A stretch of DNA of 64,000 nucleotides. Source: Methanomassiliicoccales archaeon (GTDB lineage: Archaea; Thermoplasmatota; Thermoplasmata; Methanomassiliicoccales; UBA472). The DNA lies in NCBI GenBank assembly GCA_035527755.1, contig DATKZX010000019.1:1-64000 (forward strand), read 5' to 3'. The notes under the pieces are model-generated. The model ran no database searches and was not told the DNA's origin. It saw only the letters and a list, made by a program, of their open reading frames with translations. Both the position numbers and the translations under genes were made by a program. Positions 8,040 through 15,906 of the stretch are shown in pieces (the stretch's first letter is position 1; every line of letters starts with the position of its first letter).

Positions 8040-9695
8040 ATGCCAGTTATCAATTTCAACCTCGAGGACCTGAGGTCCCTCATAGGTACTACACTGGAAG
8101 ACCGAGAGGTCCTGGAACGCATACCTATGATCGGGGCCGACTTCCACGACTTCGACCCGGTGACCAAGGAAGCGTCCATCGAGTTCTTTCCCAACCGTCC
8201 AGACCTATATTCGGTCGAGGGAATGGCTCGAGCTCTGCGGGCATTCTTTGACATTGAGCTGGGATTGCGCACCTACGACATGGCATCATCGGACATCGTA
8301 CTGAAGGTCGAACCTTCCGTGAAGAACGTCCGCCCGTTCGTTGTCGGAGCCATCATCCGTGACGTGACATTGGACGATAAGATCATTCGCTCCCTTATGG
8401 AACTGCAGGAGAAATTGCATCTGACAGTTGGTCGCAAGAGGGCCAAGGTGGCGATAGGGGTCCACGACATGGACAAGGTCACACCGCCCTTCGTCTACCG
8501 GGCAGTCGCTCCTGATTCCATCAGCTTCGTACCATTGGCCAAGGAAGAGGCCATGACCCTGGCCGAGGTACTGGAGAAACATGAGAAGGGAAGGGACTAC
8601 AAGCATCTGCTGGAAGGAAAGGAGCTATACCCCGTCATCCTGGACAAGAACAATGAGGTCCTCTCCTTTCCCCCGATAATCAATGGGAGGTTGACCACCG
8701 TGACCACTGAAACGAAGAACCTCTTCATCGATGTGACCGGCACGGATCAGAACACCATCAGTGGTGTGCTGAACATTGTCTGCACCTCCATCGCCGAGAG
8801 GAACGGGGTCATCCAGACCATCAACCTCCGTGGGGAGGAGAAAGGCATAACGCCTAACCTACGTCCAAAGCAATGGCTCGTGGACGTGGACCGAACGAAC
8901 GCCTTGCTGGGATTGGACCTGGAACCACTGTCCATGTGCCAATGTCTGACCCGCATGGGCTATTCCGCTGAACCGAAGGGGCGCAAGGTGAAGGTGTCCT
9001 CATCCCCCGTGCGCATGGACCTTATACATGTCGCCGACGTCGTCGAGGACGTGGCCATCGGCTACGGGTACGAGAACTTCGGTAACTCAAGGCCGGTCTT
9101 CAGTACCATCGGCGGCGAACGTAAGATGGAACGCGTGGCCGATCTCGTACGTCAGATGATGGTCGGGTTCGGTTACTGGGAGGTGACCACGTTGACCCTG
9201 TCGTCCATCGAAGAGCAGTTCGCCAAGACGCACTTCCCGGAGGTCGAGGTGGTCGAGGTGCTAAACCCGGTCAGTGAGGACCATAACTGTTTGAGGGTGC
9301 AATTGATACCCTCTCTCTTGACAGTGCTTCGCCGGAGCAAGCACCGCGACCTTCCCCAGCGCATATTCGAGGTAGGGGACGTGGTCATCTCCACCAAGAG
9401 GCGCAAGCACTTGGCCATCATGGCTATACATTCCAAGGCCGGTTTCACCGAGATGAAGTCCCTGGCCGAGGGCGTATTGAAGGAACTGGGAGTTCAGTGC
9501 TCGCTTCATCCCGGCGACATGGGCATGTTCATACCTGGCAGGTGTGCGGTCGTCATGGTCAACGGACGGAACGTGGGGCATTTCGGTGAACTGCATCCCC
9601 AGGTCATCGTCGACTATGAAATGGGATATCCTATCATCGCCTTCGAGCTTGACCTGCAGGACCTTATGTCCGGACGCGGAGAGAAAATCATTTAA
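8040..9695 (+). CDS. pheT: Phenylalanyl-tRNA synthetase beta subunit, archaeal type
   Basis: Beta chain of the alpha2-beta2 enzyme that charges tRNA-Phe. 551 residues, the usual archaeal/eukaryal length, without the bacterial N-terminal EMAP domain. It opens with NFNLEDLRSLIG, has FFPNRPDLYSVEGMARALRAF (B3/4 editing region start), B5 in the middle, and a catalytic-like class II core at the C-terminus (RIFEVGDVV, FGELHPQV). pheS is not in the window. Its stop is only five bases before tRNA-Ser, so the two may be cotranscribed. Confidence 0.96.
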   Translation: MPVINFNLEDLRSLIGTTLEDREVLERIPMIGADFHDFDPVTKEASIEFFPNRPDLYSVEGMARALRAFFDIELGLRTYDMASSDIVLKVEPSVKNVRPFVVGAIIRDVTLDDKIIRSLMELQEKLHLTVGRKRAKVAIGVHDMDKVTPPFVYRAVAPDSISFVPLAKEEAMTLAEVLEKHEKGRDYKHLLEGKELYPVILDKNNEVLSFPPIINGRLTTVTTETKNLFIDVTGTDQNTISGVLNIVCTSIAERNGVIQTINLRGEEKGITPNLRPKQWLVDVDRTNALLGLDLEPLSMCQCLTRMGYSAEPKGRKVKVSSSPVRMDLIHVADVVEDVAIGYGYENFGNSRPVFSTIGGERKMERVADLVRQMMVGFGYWEVTTLTLSSIEEQFAKTHFPEVEVVEVLNPVSEDHNCLRVQLIPSLLTVLRRSKHRDLPQRIFEVGDVVISTKRRKHLAIMAIHSKAGFTEMKSLAEGVLKELGVQCSLHPGDMGMFIPGRCAVVMVNGRNVGHFGELHPQVIVDYEMGYPIIAFELDLQDLMSGRGEKII

Positions 9696-9700
9696 AAAAA

Positions 9701-9787
9701 GCCGAGGTAGCTAAGCCTGGATCACGGCGCCGGCCTTGAAAGCCGGTGGTACCTAGTACCCCGGGAGTTCGAATCTCCCCCTCGGCG
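9701..9787 (+). tRNA. tRNA-Ser (TGA anticodon)
   Basis: 87 nt with the long variable arm of class II tRNAs. Acceptor GCCGAGG pairs with CCTCGGC, discriminator G. Anticodon loop CTTGAAA in a CCGGC/GCCGG stem gives TGA. T-arm GGGAG-TTCGAAT-CTCCC. No intron and no encoded CCA. Confidence 0.95.
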
Positions 9788-9862
9788 CTCCTATTATTTT
9801 ACTATCGATGACCCGAAAAGGTCTATTATTCATCACCGTCTAGTTAATCTCGGTGATCGCAG

Positions 9863-10219
9863 ATGCCCACGATAGTTCATTTCGATGTACCTGCCGAGGA
9901 CATCAAAAGAGCTTCAAGGTTCTATTCTGAGCTCTTTGGATGGGAGATAGAGCCCATGCCTGGGCCGATGGAATATTATGGCATTGCCACCAAGGACCTG
10001 GAAGGAAAACCTTCGGTCGGCGGGGGGATGGGGAAGAGGCAGGAAGGGGGTGGTGGGATCGTCAATTATTTCGGGGTCGATTCGATAGATAACTACGTGA
10101 AGAAGTTGGAGGGGTTAGGGGGAAAGTTGCTCATGCCCCGGACCGAGATCCCCGGGTTCGGGTTCTTGGCGGTGTGTTTAGACACAGAAGGAAATAAGTT
10201 CGGTCTCTGGCAAAACTAA
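9863..10219 (+). CDS. VOC-superfamily (glyoxalase-like) protein
   Basis: 118 residues with two beta-alpha-beta-beta-beta units of the vicinal oxygen chelate fold. The first opens with IVHFDVPAEDIKRASRFYSELFGW, the second with YFGVDSIDNYVKKLEGLGG and ends in LDTEGNKFGLWQN. His6 and the C-terminal acidic stretch are typical metal-site positions. VOC proteins include glyoxalases, dioxygenases and antibiotic-binding proteins; the substrate here cannot be told. A GGTGATCGCAG stretch precedes the ATG. Confidence 0.85.
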   Translation: MPTIVHFDVPAEDIKRASRFYSELFGWEIEPMPGPMEYYGIATKDLEGKPSVGGGMGKRQEGGGGIVNYFGVDSIDNYVKKLEGLGGKLLMPRTEIPGFGFLAVCLDTEGNKFGLWQN

Positions 10220-10329
10220 TGGTGCTGTCCGTATCATCCCGCTTTTCGGCGGGTATGTTAAATTCAAGGCAAATTATTTAACATCCCATAATCTATATTC
10301 ACATGCTATAAAGGCGGGGATGGATCTCG

Positions 10330-10503
10330 ATGTACAATAATCGGTACAGAGGGAGCTTTTATGCTCATAACCAGGTCACTGGTCTGCATTGTCAGCGTGA
10401 GGGCCCCTGTCCGATACGGGATCATGCAGGTATCGCATACTCATCCAAACGTGAACGGGGGCATTCGTACTACGAACGCGCCTCGGAGGTGGGCCGGTCA
10501 TGA
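10330..10503 (+). CDS. Small ORF (57 aa) coupled to the cysteine-rich gene
   Basis: A 57-codon frame, MYNNRYRGSF to SEVGRS. Its TGA stop overlaps the ATG of the next gene (ATGA), the usual sign of translational coupling. A GGGGATGG site lies about 7 bases before the ATG and a CTATATT TATA-like element about 35 bases upstream. It is basic and tyrosine-rich, with one H-C-x5-C pair (HCQREGPC). No family recognised. Real expression is plausible but not proven. Confidence 0.45.
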   Translation: MYNNRYRGSFYAHNQVTGLHCQREGPCPIRDHAGIAYSSKRERGHSYYERASEVGRS

Positions 10504-10742
10504 AGGAATGCCCGCAGATGGGTCCGGACGGGAAATGTCAGGGCCTGTATTTTGGTTTCACCTGTATTGAGGACAAATGCCGAATGCAGAACCGCGAATC
10601 GCAATGCAAGTATTGCATAGGCGGGGACTATTGCCTCAAATACAACCGTTTCGGATGCGTCGGACTGGAAAATTGCGGTTCCAAGGACGAGTACATGGCG
10701 TCCCTCAGACACCCGCAGGAGAAGGCGGATATCTATCAATAG
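10500..10742 (+). CDS. Small cysteine-rich protein, unknown function
   Basis: 80 residues with ten cysteines in groups (KECP, GKCQG, FTCIEDKCRM, CKYCIGGDYC, FGCVG, ENCGS), suggesting two or more metal or Fe-S centres. No hydrophobic segment, so cytoplasmic. It follows the 57-aa ORF with a 4-base overlap. A broken paralogue sits 3.4 kb downstream at 13.9-14.1 kb, still recognisable over its whole length. Family not recognised. Confidence 0.7.
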   Translation: MKECPQMGPDGKCQGLYFGFTCIEDKCRMQNRESQCKYCIGGDYCLKYNRFGCVGLENCGSKDEYMASLRHPQEKADIYQ

Positions 10743-10805
10743 ATATCTTTTCGGATGCGCGGCACCATTGATAACCAGCACCGTCCGCTCGGTCAGCATC
10801 TTGAA
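10500..10805. repeat. Direct repeat, left copy
   Basis: This segment and 13890-14195 are diverged copies in the same orientation. They agree along the whole cysteine-rich reading frame and strongly at the 3' end: over the 46 bases from the GATATCTA region to GCGGCACCATTG only three bases differ. Similarity continues about 50 bases past the gene (CCAGCACCG, GCTCGGT). That extension corresponds to the 3' end of the minus-strand PPAT/ITPase gene, which is intact only at the right copy. Here it carries a 1-base insertion and a Trp to TGA change. Confidence 0.8.
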
Positions 10806-11115
10806 CTTTTTTCCCTAGCTGATCATGGCATCAAACTCCAGCTTCCCAAGGCAAAAACAACGACTGAAATAAGAATGGTCAAGGGCAACGTAGCTAACGC
10901 ATAGTGGGTGATCGTTTCCGACCAATCCTCGGTTACGATGTTGGTAAAAAGATTCTAATCACGACCGATTTATGAAGAAAGTATTTTCCGATTGACGAAG
11001 GGCTATTACCCTTCCATAGAACCCAAATGAATCATCATAAAAGATGACCGTTCATACGGCTTAACATTAAATTGGACACAAATAAATATAAATAAACCAA
11101 CATCCTTAAAATTAT
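10806..11115 (+). promoter_or_regulatory. Intergenic with promoter of the first methyltransferase
   Basis: About 310 bases without a gene. Bases 11065-11100 are A/T-rich and contain AATAAATATAAATAAA, a good TATA/BRE-type promoter just ahead of the GTG start at 11116. With so short a spacing the transcript is probably leaderless or nearly so. Bases 10806-11060 show nothing recognisable. Confidence 0.5.
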
Positions 11116-12138
11116 GTGCATCTTACGAGAAAGGAACTTGTCCTATCCCGTATGAACGGCGAAGTGGACGATCGCGTCCCGGTACTACCACCATTTCAAT
11201 CATTTTTTGCGAACAGGATTGCCGGAATTAATACTCAGGATGCCCGTAAATGCCCAGGGAAGGTGGCCAGGGCTCAGATAGACATCGCTTATCGATGCGA
11301 TTTCGACGGGATAGACATGGGGGTCGATGGGTTGGCGCCCATCGAGGCCTGCGGATCGAGGGTTAGCTTTCCTGAATTTGGGTTGCCCTATACGACCGAA
11401 CCGGCCATCTCAACTTTGAATGAATTGGATGAGCTACTGATACCAGATCCCGATGAGGACCACCGATTCCAAGCATCCCTGCTGGCAGCGGAGAAGATCG
11501 TCGAGGAGATCGGGAACGAGTACTTTACCCAGGCCTCTCTATGTGGTCCCATCACGTTCATGGGGGAGTTGAGGGGTCTTGACACCTTCATATCGGACCT
11601 CGATGTCCATCCTGACCTTGCCGAGGACATGATCGAATATTCCACCGCCGTTTTCAATCGGTACATCGAGGAATATTTCAGATTGGACGTTGACGCCCTG
11701 GTAATATCGGAACCGACCTGTGCGGGCGATTATCTGTCCGCAGGGCAATTCAGGAGGTTCGCCCTACCAGCCATCGATCGTTGCATCACATTATGTAAGA
11801 GGTCGAAGAAGAAGGTGATCCTTCACCTATGCGGAAGTTCAAAGGACATCCTGAAGTACATATCAGATACGGACATCGATGCCGTTTGCCTTGATGCCGA
11901 CATCGCCGATATACCGGAGAACATGAAGAGAAAGACCATAATCGGGAACATATCAGGCTCTCAATTTTCCTCGGGCGATCATCATGATGTCCTTAAAGCG
12001 TCTATTAAATGCATTGATTCCATGTTAGGCGAGAGGTTCATCTTGGGTTCGGGCTGCATAATCCCACTGACATCCCGCATATCAAATCTGAGAATGCTGA
12101 AGTACGCGAGCGAGTACCACATGCTGAACCAACGATGA
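11116..12138 (+). CDS. UroD-family methyltransferase (MtaA/MtbA-like)
   Basis: 340 residues of the uroporphyrinogen decarboxylase / methylcobamide:CoM methyltransferase superfamily, a zinc-dependent TIM barrel that moves methyl groups between corrinoid proteins and a thiol. The zinc motif H-x-C...C is complete: His237 and Cys239 in LHLCGSS, Cys314 in GSGC. It starts with LTRKELVLSRMNG and has the central ITFMGEL region. No corrinoid protein or MtaB/MtbB partner is near. Heme decarboxylase activity is unlikely given the zinc motif. It lies inside the repeat-flanked module, divergent from the regulator at 12.2 kb in effect (tail to tail). Confidence 0.8.
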   Translation: MHLTRKELVLSRMNGEVDDRVPVLPPFQSFFANRIAGINTQDARKCPGKVARAQIDIAYRCDFDGIDMGVDGLAPIEACGSRVSFPEFGLPYTTEPAISTLNELDELLIPDPDEDHRFQASLLAAEKIVEEIGNEYFTQASLCGPITFMGELRGLDTFISDLDVHPDLAEDMIEYSTAVFNRYIEEYFRLDVDALVISEPTCAGDYLSAGQFRRFALPAIDRCITLCKRSKKKVILHLCGSSKDILKYISDTDIDAVCLDADIADIPENMKRKTIIGNISGSQFSSGDHHDVLKASIKCIDSMLGERFILGSGCIIPLTSRISNLRMLKYASEYHMLNQR

Positions 12139-12169
12139 CAGGTCGCACTTGTTAAGCGAGGACCACGAA

Positions 12170-12463
12170 TTACTTTGATCTCTGATCATCCTTGCGGCAG
12201 GAAGGTCGAATGTCTTTATCAACGAGGTAATAAAGATAGTGTCGGGTCGCCGCCAATATGAAATCGGACCGTGATCTGAAGATATCCTCATCAACCCACC
12301 CGTCGATGCCCGTCACGAGACCTTTCGGGAGCCTCACATTGACAGCGACCCCTTCTCCGGTCCTCGTCATATCCGATATCAAGTCCTCTCCCTTATTGTG
12401 GAGATCCGAAACGATGGATATTCTTTCGTCCTCTTTACGTTCGCCCCTGCCCATGGTAACCAA
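12170..12463 (-). CDS. Ribbon-helix-helix transcriptional regulator
   Basis: 97 residues. NVRLPKGLVTGIDGWVDE forms the beta strand and first helix of a CopG/NikR/MetJ-type fold and FRSRSDFILAATRHYL forms the second helix, with the family S/RSDFI motif. These proteins bind DNA as dimers through the strand. The N-terminal 40 residues are charged and not part of the fold. No NikR-type nickel domain follows. It sits between two methyltransferase genes, so they are its likely targets. Confidence 0.75.
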   Translation of the reverse strand: MVTMGRGERKEDERISIVSDLHNKGEDLISDMTRTGEGVAVNVRLPKGLVTGIDGWVDEDIFRSRSDFILAATRHYLYYLVDKDIRPSCRKDDQRSK

Positions 12464-12647
12464 CTCAACGCAATCGTTGATAAATATTTAATTATAATTT
12501 GATCAATGGATACTATTACAGACCCTTAATAATATGATCCACTTATAATATTCATTTCATTAATATAATATCAATGTTTGGAGGGAAGCGAAAAGCCCAT
12601 GTGTTTCGCTCCCCCCGATGTTGATGTTTCGAATCACCGTTCCATTA

Positions 12648-13703
12648 TCATTGATAGACAGGGGTGTACTCTTCAGCAGCCGTCCTCAACATGGTGATGT
12701 TATCCCATGGTGTGTCCCTCGGGAACCCGCAAGCTGGTGCCAACACGAACCCGCCCCCATGAGCAGCTTTCTCGGTGCATGACCTGACCGATTCCCTCAC
12801 CGTCTCCTTTGTTCCGTTCAACAGCGCGGTAATGGTGGGAACCGCACCTGCTACGACGACCCGGTCCCCGATCGTTCTTTTATAATGTGCCAGATCGATC
12901 TTGGAATCCACGCTGAATATGTCGACGCCCATCTCTGGGGTCAGCTTGCATACGTTCTGCGTATCCCCACAAACATGATACAGAATTGGCGTTTTATAAG
13001 CGCTCTTCAAATGAACGAAGTTGCGCATTGTCGGACCCATGGCAAAGTCGCGAAAGAGCTGTTCCGAGATCAGGTCCTCGGAGGCGACAGGATCACCTAT
13101 GAGGGGGAGTTCTATTCCCGCCTCGACATACCGAGACAATATTCCTTCACATAGTTTTTCAACATTGGAGATTACTTTCTTTGCCATTTCTGGTTCCGTA
13201 ATAATGTTCAACATGAGCGGCTCTGCTCCCATTAAGAACGCAGACATGGACATCACTCCCGGGACCAGCCCGGTCATGATAACGTTGTCGCCTACAAGCT
13301 CTCGGGATGGACCAACCTTATCGAACGTGCCCTTGTTCATCCACGGTGTCTGCTTCGGATCCATGGGGTCGAAGAATTCTTTAGAGTCAACATCTTCCGG
13401 TGTGGCGTAAAATAAACTTGTGGGGCTGGCGGTATTATTATCTGGTTCACTCGTTGTTTGGCCCAGGTCTTTCAGTATGCCCATGTTCTCCGTTGCGCTG
13501 ACGATGATGTCGAACTTTGTGAATTTTTGTAATTCGGCCGTCGCCTTTGCCGCCACTTCTGGACTCCATCGTAAATCCTTCACCTGGAGACCGATATATC
13601 TTGCCATCAGCAATGCCTCGTCCATCTCCAGTATGCAGGCTCTGTCCACTGGTTCGTGGGCCAAGGTGGCCTCGAACCGCTCCCTTGATGTCATCTTGTT
13701 CAT
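12648..13703 (-). CDS. UroD-family methyltransferase (MtbA/MtaA-like), second copy
   Basis: 351 residues of the same zinc methyltransferase superfamily as the 11.1-kb gene but only distantly alike. Zinc ligands by pattern: His243 and Cys245 in YHVCGDT, Cys325 in APACGFP. It begins MTSRERFEATLAHEPVDR, the family opening. The frame extends to 13727, but ATG 13703 has GGAGG seven bases upstream. The separate promoter region carries an inverted repeat (13752-13782). The methyl donor is unknown; methanol, methylamines or methoxy compounds are the usual sources in this family. Confidence 0.82.
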   Translation of the reverse strand: MNKMTSRERFEATLAHEPVDRACILEMDEALLMARYIGLQVKDLRWSPEVAAKATAELQKFTKFDIIVSATENMGILKDLGQTTSEPDNNTASPTSLFYATPEDVDSKEFFDPMDPKQTPWMNKGTFDKVGPSRELVGDNVIMTGLVPGVMSMSAFLMGAEPLMLNIITEPEMAKKVISNVEKLCEGILSRYVEAGIELPLIGDPVASEDLISEQLFRDFAMGPTMRNFVHLKSAYKTPILYHVCGDTQNVCKLTPEMGVDIFSVDSKIDLAHYKRTIGDRVVVAGAVPTITALLNGTKETVRESVRSCTEKAAHGGGFVLAPACGFPRDTPWDNITMLRTAAEEYTPVYQ

Positions 13704-13751
13704 TTCATTCCTCCATAATTTTGTCAATCTCTTAATCGTAGATTAATGGAA

Positions 13752-13782
13752 TGTAAAGATATATGTGTACATTAACTTTACA
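13752..13782. promoter_or_regulatory. Inverted repeat upstream of methyltransferase 2 (operator candidate)
   Basis: TGTAAAG, 17 bases, CTTTACA: perfect 7-base arms about two helical turns apart, 50 bases upstream of the minus-strand methyltransferase start and inside its A/T-rich promoter. The layout suits a dimer of dimers such as the ribbon-helix-helix protein at 12.2 kb. Confidence 0.45.
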
Positions 13783-13889
13783 ATAACAACGATTCTGTAA
13801 ATTTATCTTCATGGACACTGACGAATCGTTCCTTAATGCTTCGTCGCAACTGTTAGGAAGCTTGAACGTGTTGAAAAGGTGACACGAAG

Positions 13890-14137
13890 AAAGGCGAGAA
13901 GAATTGTCCCCGTCTCGACGAGGGCGACAGGTGCAAGAGGTTTTACTACGATTTCAAGAGCTCGGGGACAATTACTAGATGACCGATCGAAATGCGGCGT
14001 GTCAACATTGCGCCAGCGGGGACCATTGCGTTTAGTACGATCATTTCAGCGGCGCGGGCTCTGAGAACTGCGGGACCGAGGGAGAGCATATGTCGTTCAT
14101 CAGGAAAACCAAGGAAATGGCAGATATCTACCAATAG
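13890..14137 (+). pseudogene. Broken paralogue of the cysteine-rich protein
   Basis: Reads as a degraded version of the 10500-10742 gene. One frame gives KNCPRLDEGDRCKRFYYDF (intact copy: KECP...GKCQGLYFGF), then reaches a TGA near 13979. A second frame continues CQHCASGDHCV, stop TAG, YDHFSG, ENCGTEGEHM and ends MADIYQ exactly like the intact copy. So there is at least one frameshift and one nonsense codon. The last bases overlap the 3' end of the minus-strand PPAT/ITPase gene. Confidence 0.75.
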
Positions 14138-14195
14138 AGATCTTTTCGGATGCGCGGCACCATTGCCGCCAGCACCGCCTGCTCGGTGAGAGCCT
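13890..14195. repeat. Direct repeat, right copy
   Basis: Partner of 10500-10805. Here the cysteine-rich gene is broken, but the converging PPAT/ITPase gene is whole and ends inside the repeat. The left copy shows the opposite state. The two copies flank 3.1 kb holding two methyltransferases and one regulator. Confidence 0.8.
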
Positions 14196-15090
14196 TTCGA
14201 TCAAGGACGCCGTTCGTCAGTATCCCGATGGCGCCTACGCCCGTCCCCTGGTCGCCTTCTTCGAACAGATCGGCGCAGGCGCTTCCTACGGAGGCCCCTT
14301 GGCGCACCTTCGCTTCTATCATAGGCGGATACCGGAATCCCATGCCATGTCCAATGGTCGCCCTTCCCATTGCGTCCACTATGACGCAGTACTGCACGTC
14401 ATAGAGCCCGTCCTCCCTTTCCCAGACCCCAGCCTCCACCCCCACCCCAAGATCGTTCTGAGCTAGGCTTGACATCGCTCTCGCCATGGCCCCTTGCTCC
14501 GCTTCGCGGCCCCAGGGCTGTTCCCCCACCTCGCTAGGAACGTCCACGGTGCTCATCTCCAGTTTGGGATGGAACCTTTGAATCACCTCTCTAACCGCCG
14601 ACAGTTTGACAGGGTTCAACGATCCCACTCCGACCTTTAGTGGTCTGAACAGCTTCCCTTCGGCATCGATCTCACCATCAAGTATGCGGCTGGAACTGAT
14701 TGGTCTATAATCGTCCGCCAGTACGTATGGGACCACCACGATACGAACGGGGGGTAACCCGTTCCGTAATCGCAGGTCGTTTATCCGCGGACCTTGCATA
14801 TGAGTCTCTTCAGAAACCACCAGCACCTCTAGTCCAGGGTCAGTTCCAGCTGTTCCCTCCTTCACGTCCAAGGGAACGATATGGAAACAAGCGCCCTTCC
14901 CCCCCAGGTGGTCCGATAGGACGGCCTCCCTTTGCAAATATGGTAGAACCGTGATCTTGTTCTCGCGGCAGTAAGTATCGCTCATCAATCCGACGGTCAG
15001 CTCCCCGCCTAATGCTATCGCCGTGTCCAACAATCGCCGGTGACCCCGGTGCAAGACGTTGAACGTCCCGCCCGTTCCGACCATCATCAT
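14128..15090 (-). CDS. Phosphopantetheine adenylyltransferase fused to ITP/XTP pyrophosphatase
   Basis: 320 residues, two domains. The N-terminal half is an archaeal PPAT (CoA synthesis): GTGGTFNVLHRGHRRLL with the T/HxGH nucleotidyltransferase motif and a late RPISSSRI motif. The C-terminal half is a DUF84/YjjX-type house-cleaning phosphatase for inosine and xanthosine triphosphates: VGSLNPVKLSAVREV, VPSEVGEQPWGREAEQGA, GVGVEAGV. ATG 15090 is chosen because it overlaps the stop of the DUF2116 gene (ATGA); the longer frame to 15252 only shadows that gene. Last gene of the srp54 operon. Confidence 0.85.
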   Translation of the reverse strand: MMMVGTGGTFNVLHRGHRRLLDTAIALGGELTVGLMSDTYCRENKITVLPYLQREAVLSDHLGGKGACFHIVPLDVKEGTAGTDPGLEVLVVSEETHMQGPRINDLRLRNGLPPVRIVVVPYVLADDYRPISSSRILDGEIDAEGKLFRPLKVGVGSLNPVKLSAVREVIQRFHPKLEMSTVDVPSEVGEQPWGREAEQGAMARAMSSLAQNDLGVGVEAGVWEREDGLYDVQYCVIVDAMGRATIGHGMGFRYPPMIEAKVRQGASVGSACADLFEEGDQGTGVGAIGILTNGVLDRKALTEQAVLAAMVPRIRKDLYW

Positions 15091-15281
15091 AACACCGACA
15101 GTAGGAGCGCCCCCATCAAAATGAGAACGCTCACCACGTACAGGATGAGCAGCTGGCGCTTCTTTCCCTTTAGCGCGCTCTGGCTGCCCCTCTCGCAATC
15201 TTCGGAGCAGTAACGTCCTTCGCCCACGAACGCTTTTCCGCATGAGCGGCAATGCTTATGTTGGGCGATCTTTTGGTTCAT
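15087..15281 (-). CDS. DUF2116-type zinc-ribbon membrane protein
   Basis: 64 residues. A zinc ribbon (HCRSCGKAF, RYCSEDCE) is followed by a basic stretch and one C-terminal transmembrane helix (LLILYVVSVLILMGALLLSVL region). Probably a tail-anchored protein with the ribbon in the cytoplasm. Lies between trmY and the PPAT fusion, overlapping the latter by four bases. Function unknown; its place beside SRP54 could hint at membrane targeting but that is speculation. Confidence 0.8.
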   Translation of the reverse strand: MNQKIAQHKHCRSCGKAFVGEGRYCSEDCERGSQSALKGKKRQLLILYVVSVLILMGALLLSVL

Positions 15282-15318
15282 GTCCCTCTCACCATTAAGA
15301 ACGAATATAAACTTTAGC

Positions 15319-15906
15319 TCAAATAAAGCGGCGGTCCAGCTCGTTGTTCACTATGGTGATGCAGTGATCGGCGTGATAGGACACCGGACCGAGCTTCAGT
15401 ACCTTCGGTTGGTACTGCAGGAGCAGCGATTCCTCGTCCGGGGTCAGGTCCATGTGGTCACTTAGAACGAAGGTCACGTTCTCAGGGATCTCCGCCAAAC
15501 GTATGTCCTGTCCATCCTCCTTGAGGTACACCAGCTCCGTTTCCTGCTCCATCAGTCCCAAAACGTCCTGGAAGGAACGGGAGCTGACGTAAATTCCGGG
15601 GGTGCTACGTTCCTCAGAAATGGTGTCCTTCATCAAAGCGTTCCTGATGAGCGCTCCGGTGCTCCTCTCGTCCGGGTTCAGGTAACGCAGTTCGCTTCCC
15701 ACCAGCCGTATTGTGCGGGTGGGGGTGGGCGGTCCCTGTAGAATGAGTATGACCTCCACGTCCTTGCGCAGGTCGTGGCTCAGGAAGAATGCGGAATTGA
15801 CACAGCGCAATAGAACGTCCAGACGTCCGGCCCCTCCGGCAAGGTCATCCAACTTGAAGTCCGCGGCGGTCGATGCCTTATGCCCGATGACGATGAAGCG
15901 CCTCAT
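15319..15906 (-). CDS. trmY: tRNA pseudouridine-54 N1-methyltransferase
   Basis: AdoMet-dependent SPOUT-class enzyme that makes N1-methylpseudouridine at position 54 of the archaeal tRNA T-loop. 195 residues. Family landmarks: MRRFIVIGHKAS opening, DVEVILILQGPP, FVLSDHMDLTPDEE and the SPOUT-knot tail LKLGPVSYHADHCITIVNNELD. It overlaps the srp54 stop by four bases, so both are translated from one message. Confidence 0.93.
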   Translation of the reverse strand: MRRFIVIGHKASTAADFKLDDLAGGAGRLDVLLRCVNSAFFLSHDLRKDVEVILILQGPPTPTRTIRLVGSELRYLNPDERSTGALIRNALMKDTISEERSTPGIYVSSRSFQDVLGLMEQETELVYLKEDGQDIRLAEIPENVTFVLSDHMDLTPDEESLLLQYQPKVLKLGPVSYHADHCITIVNNELDRRFI

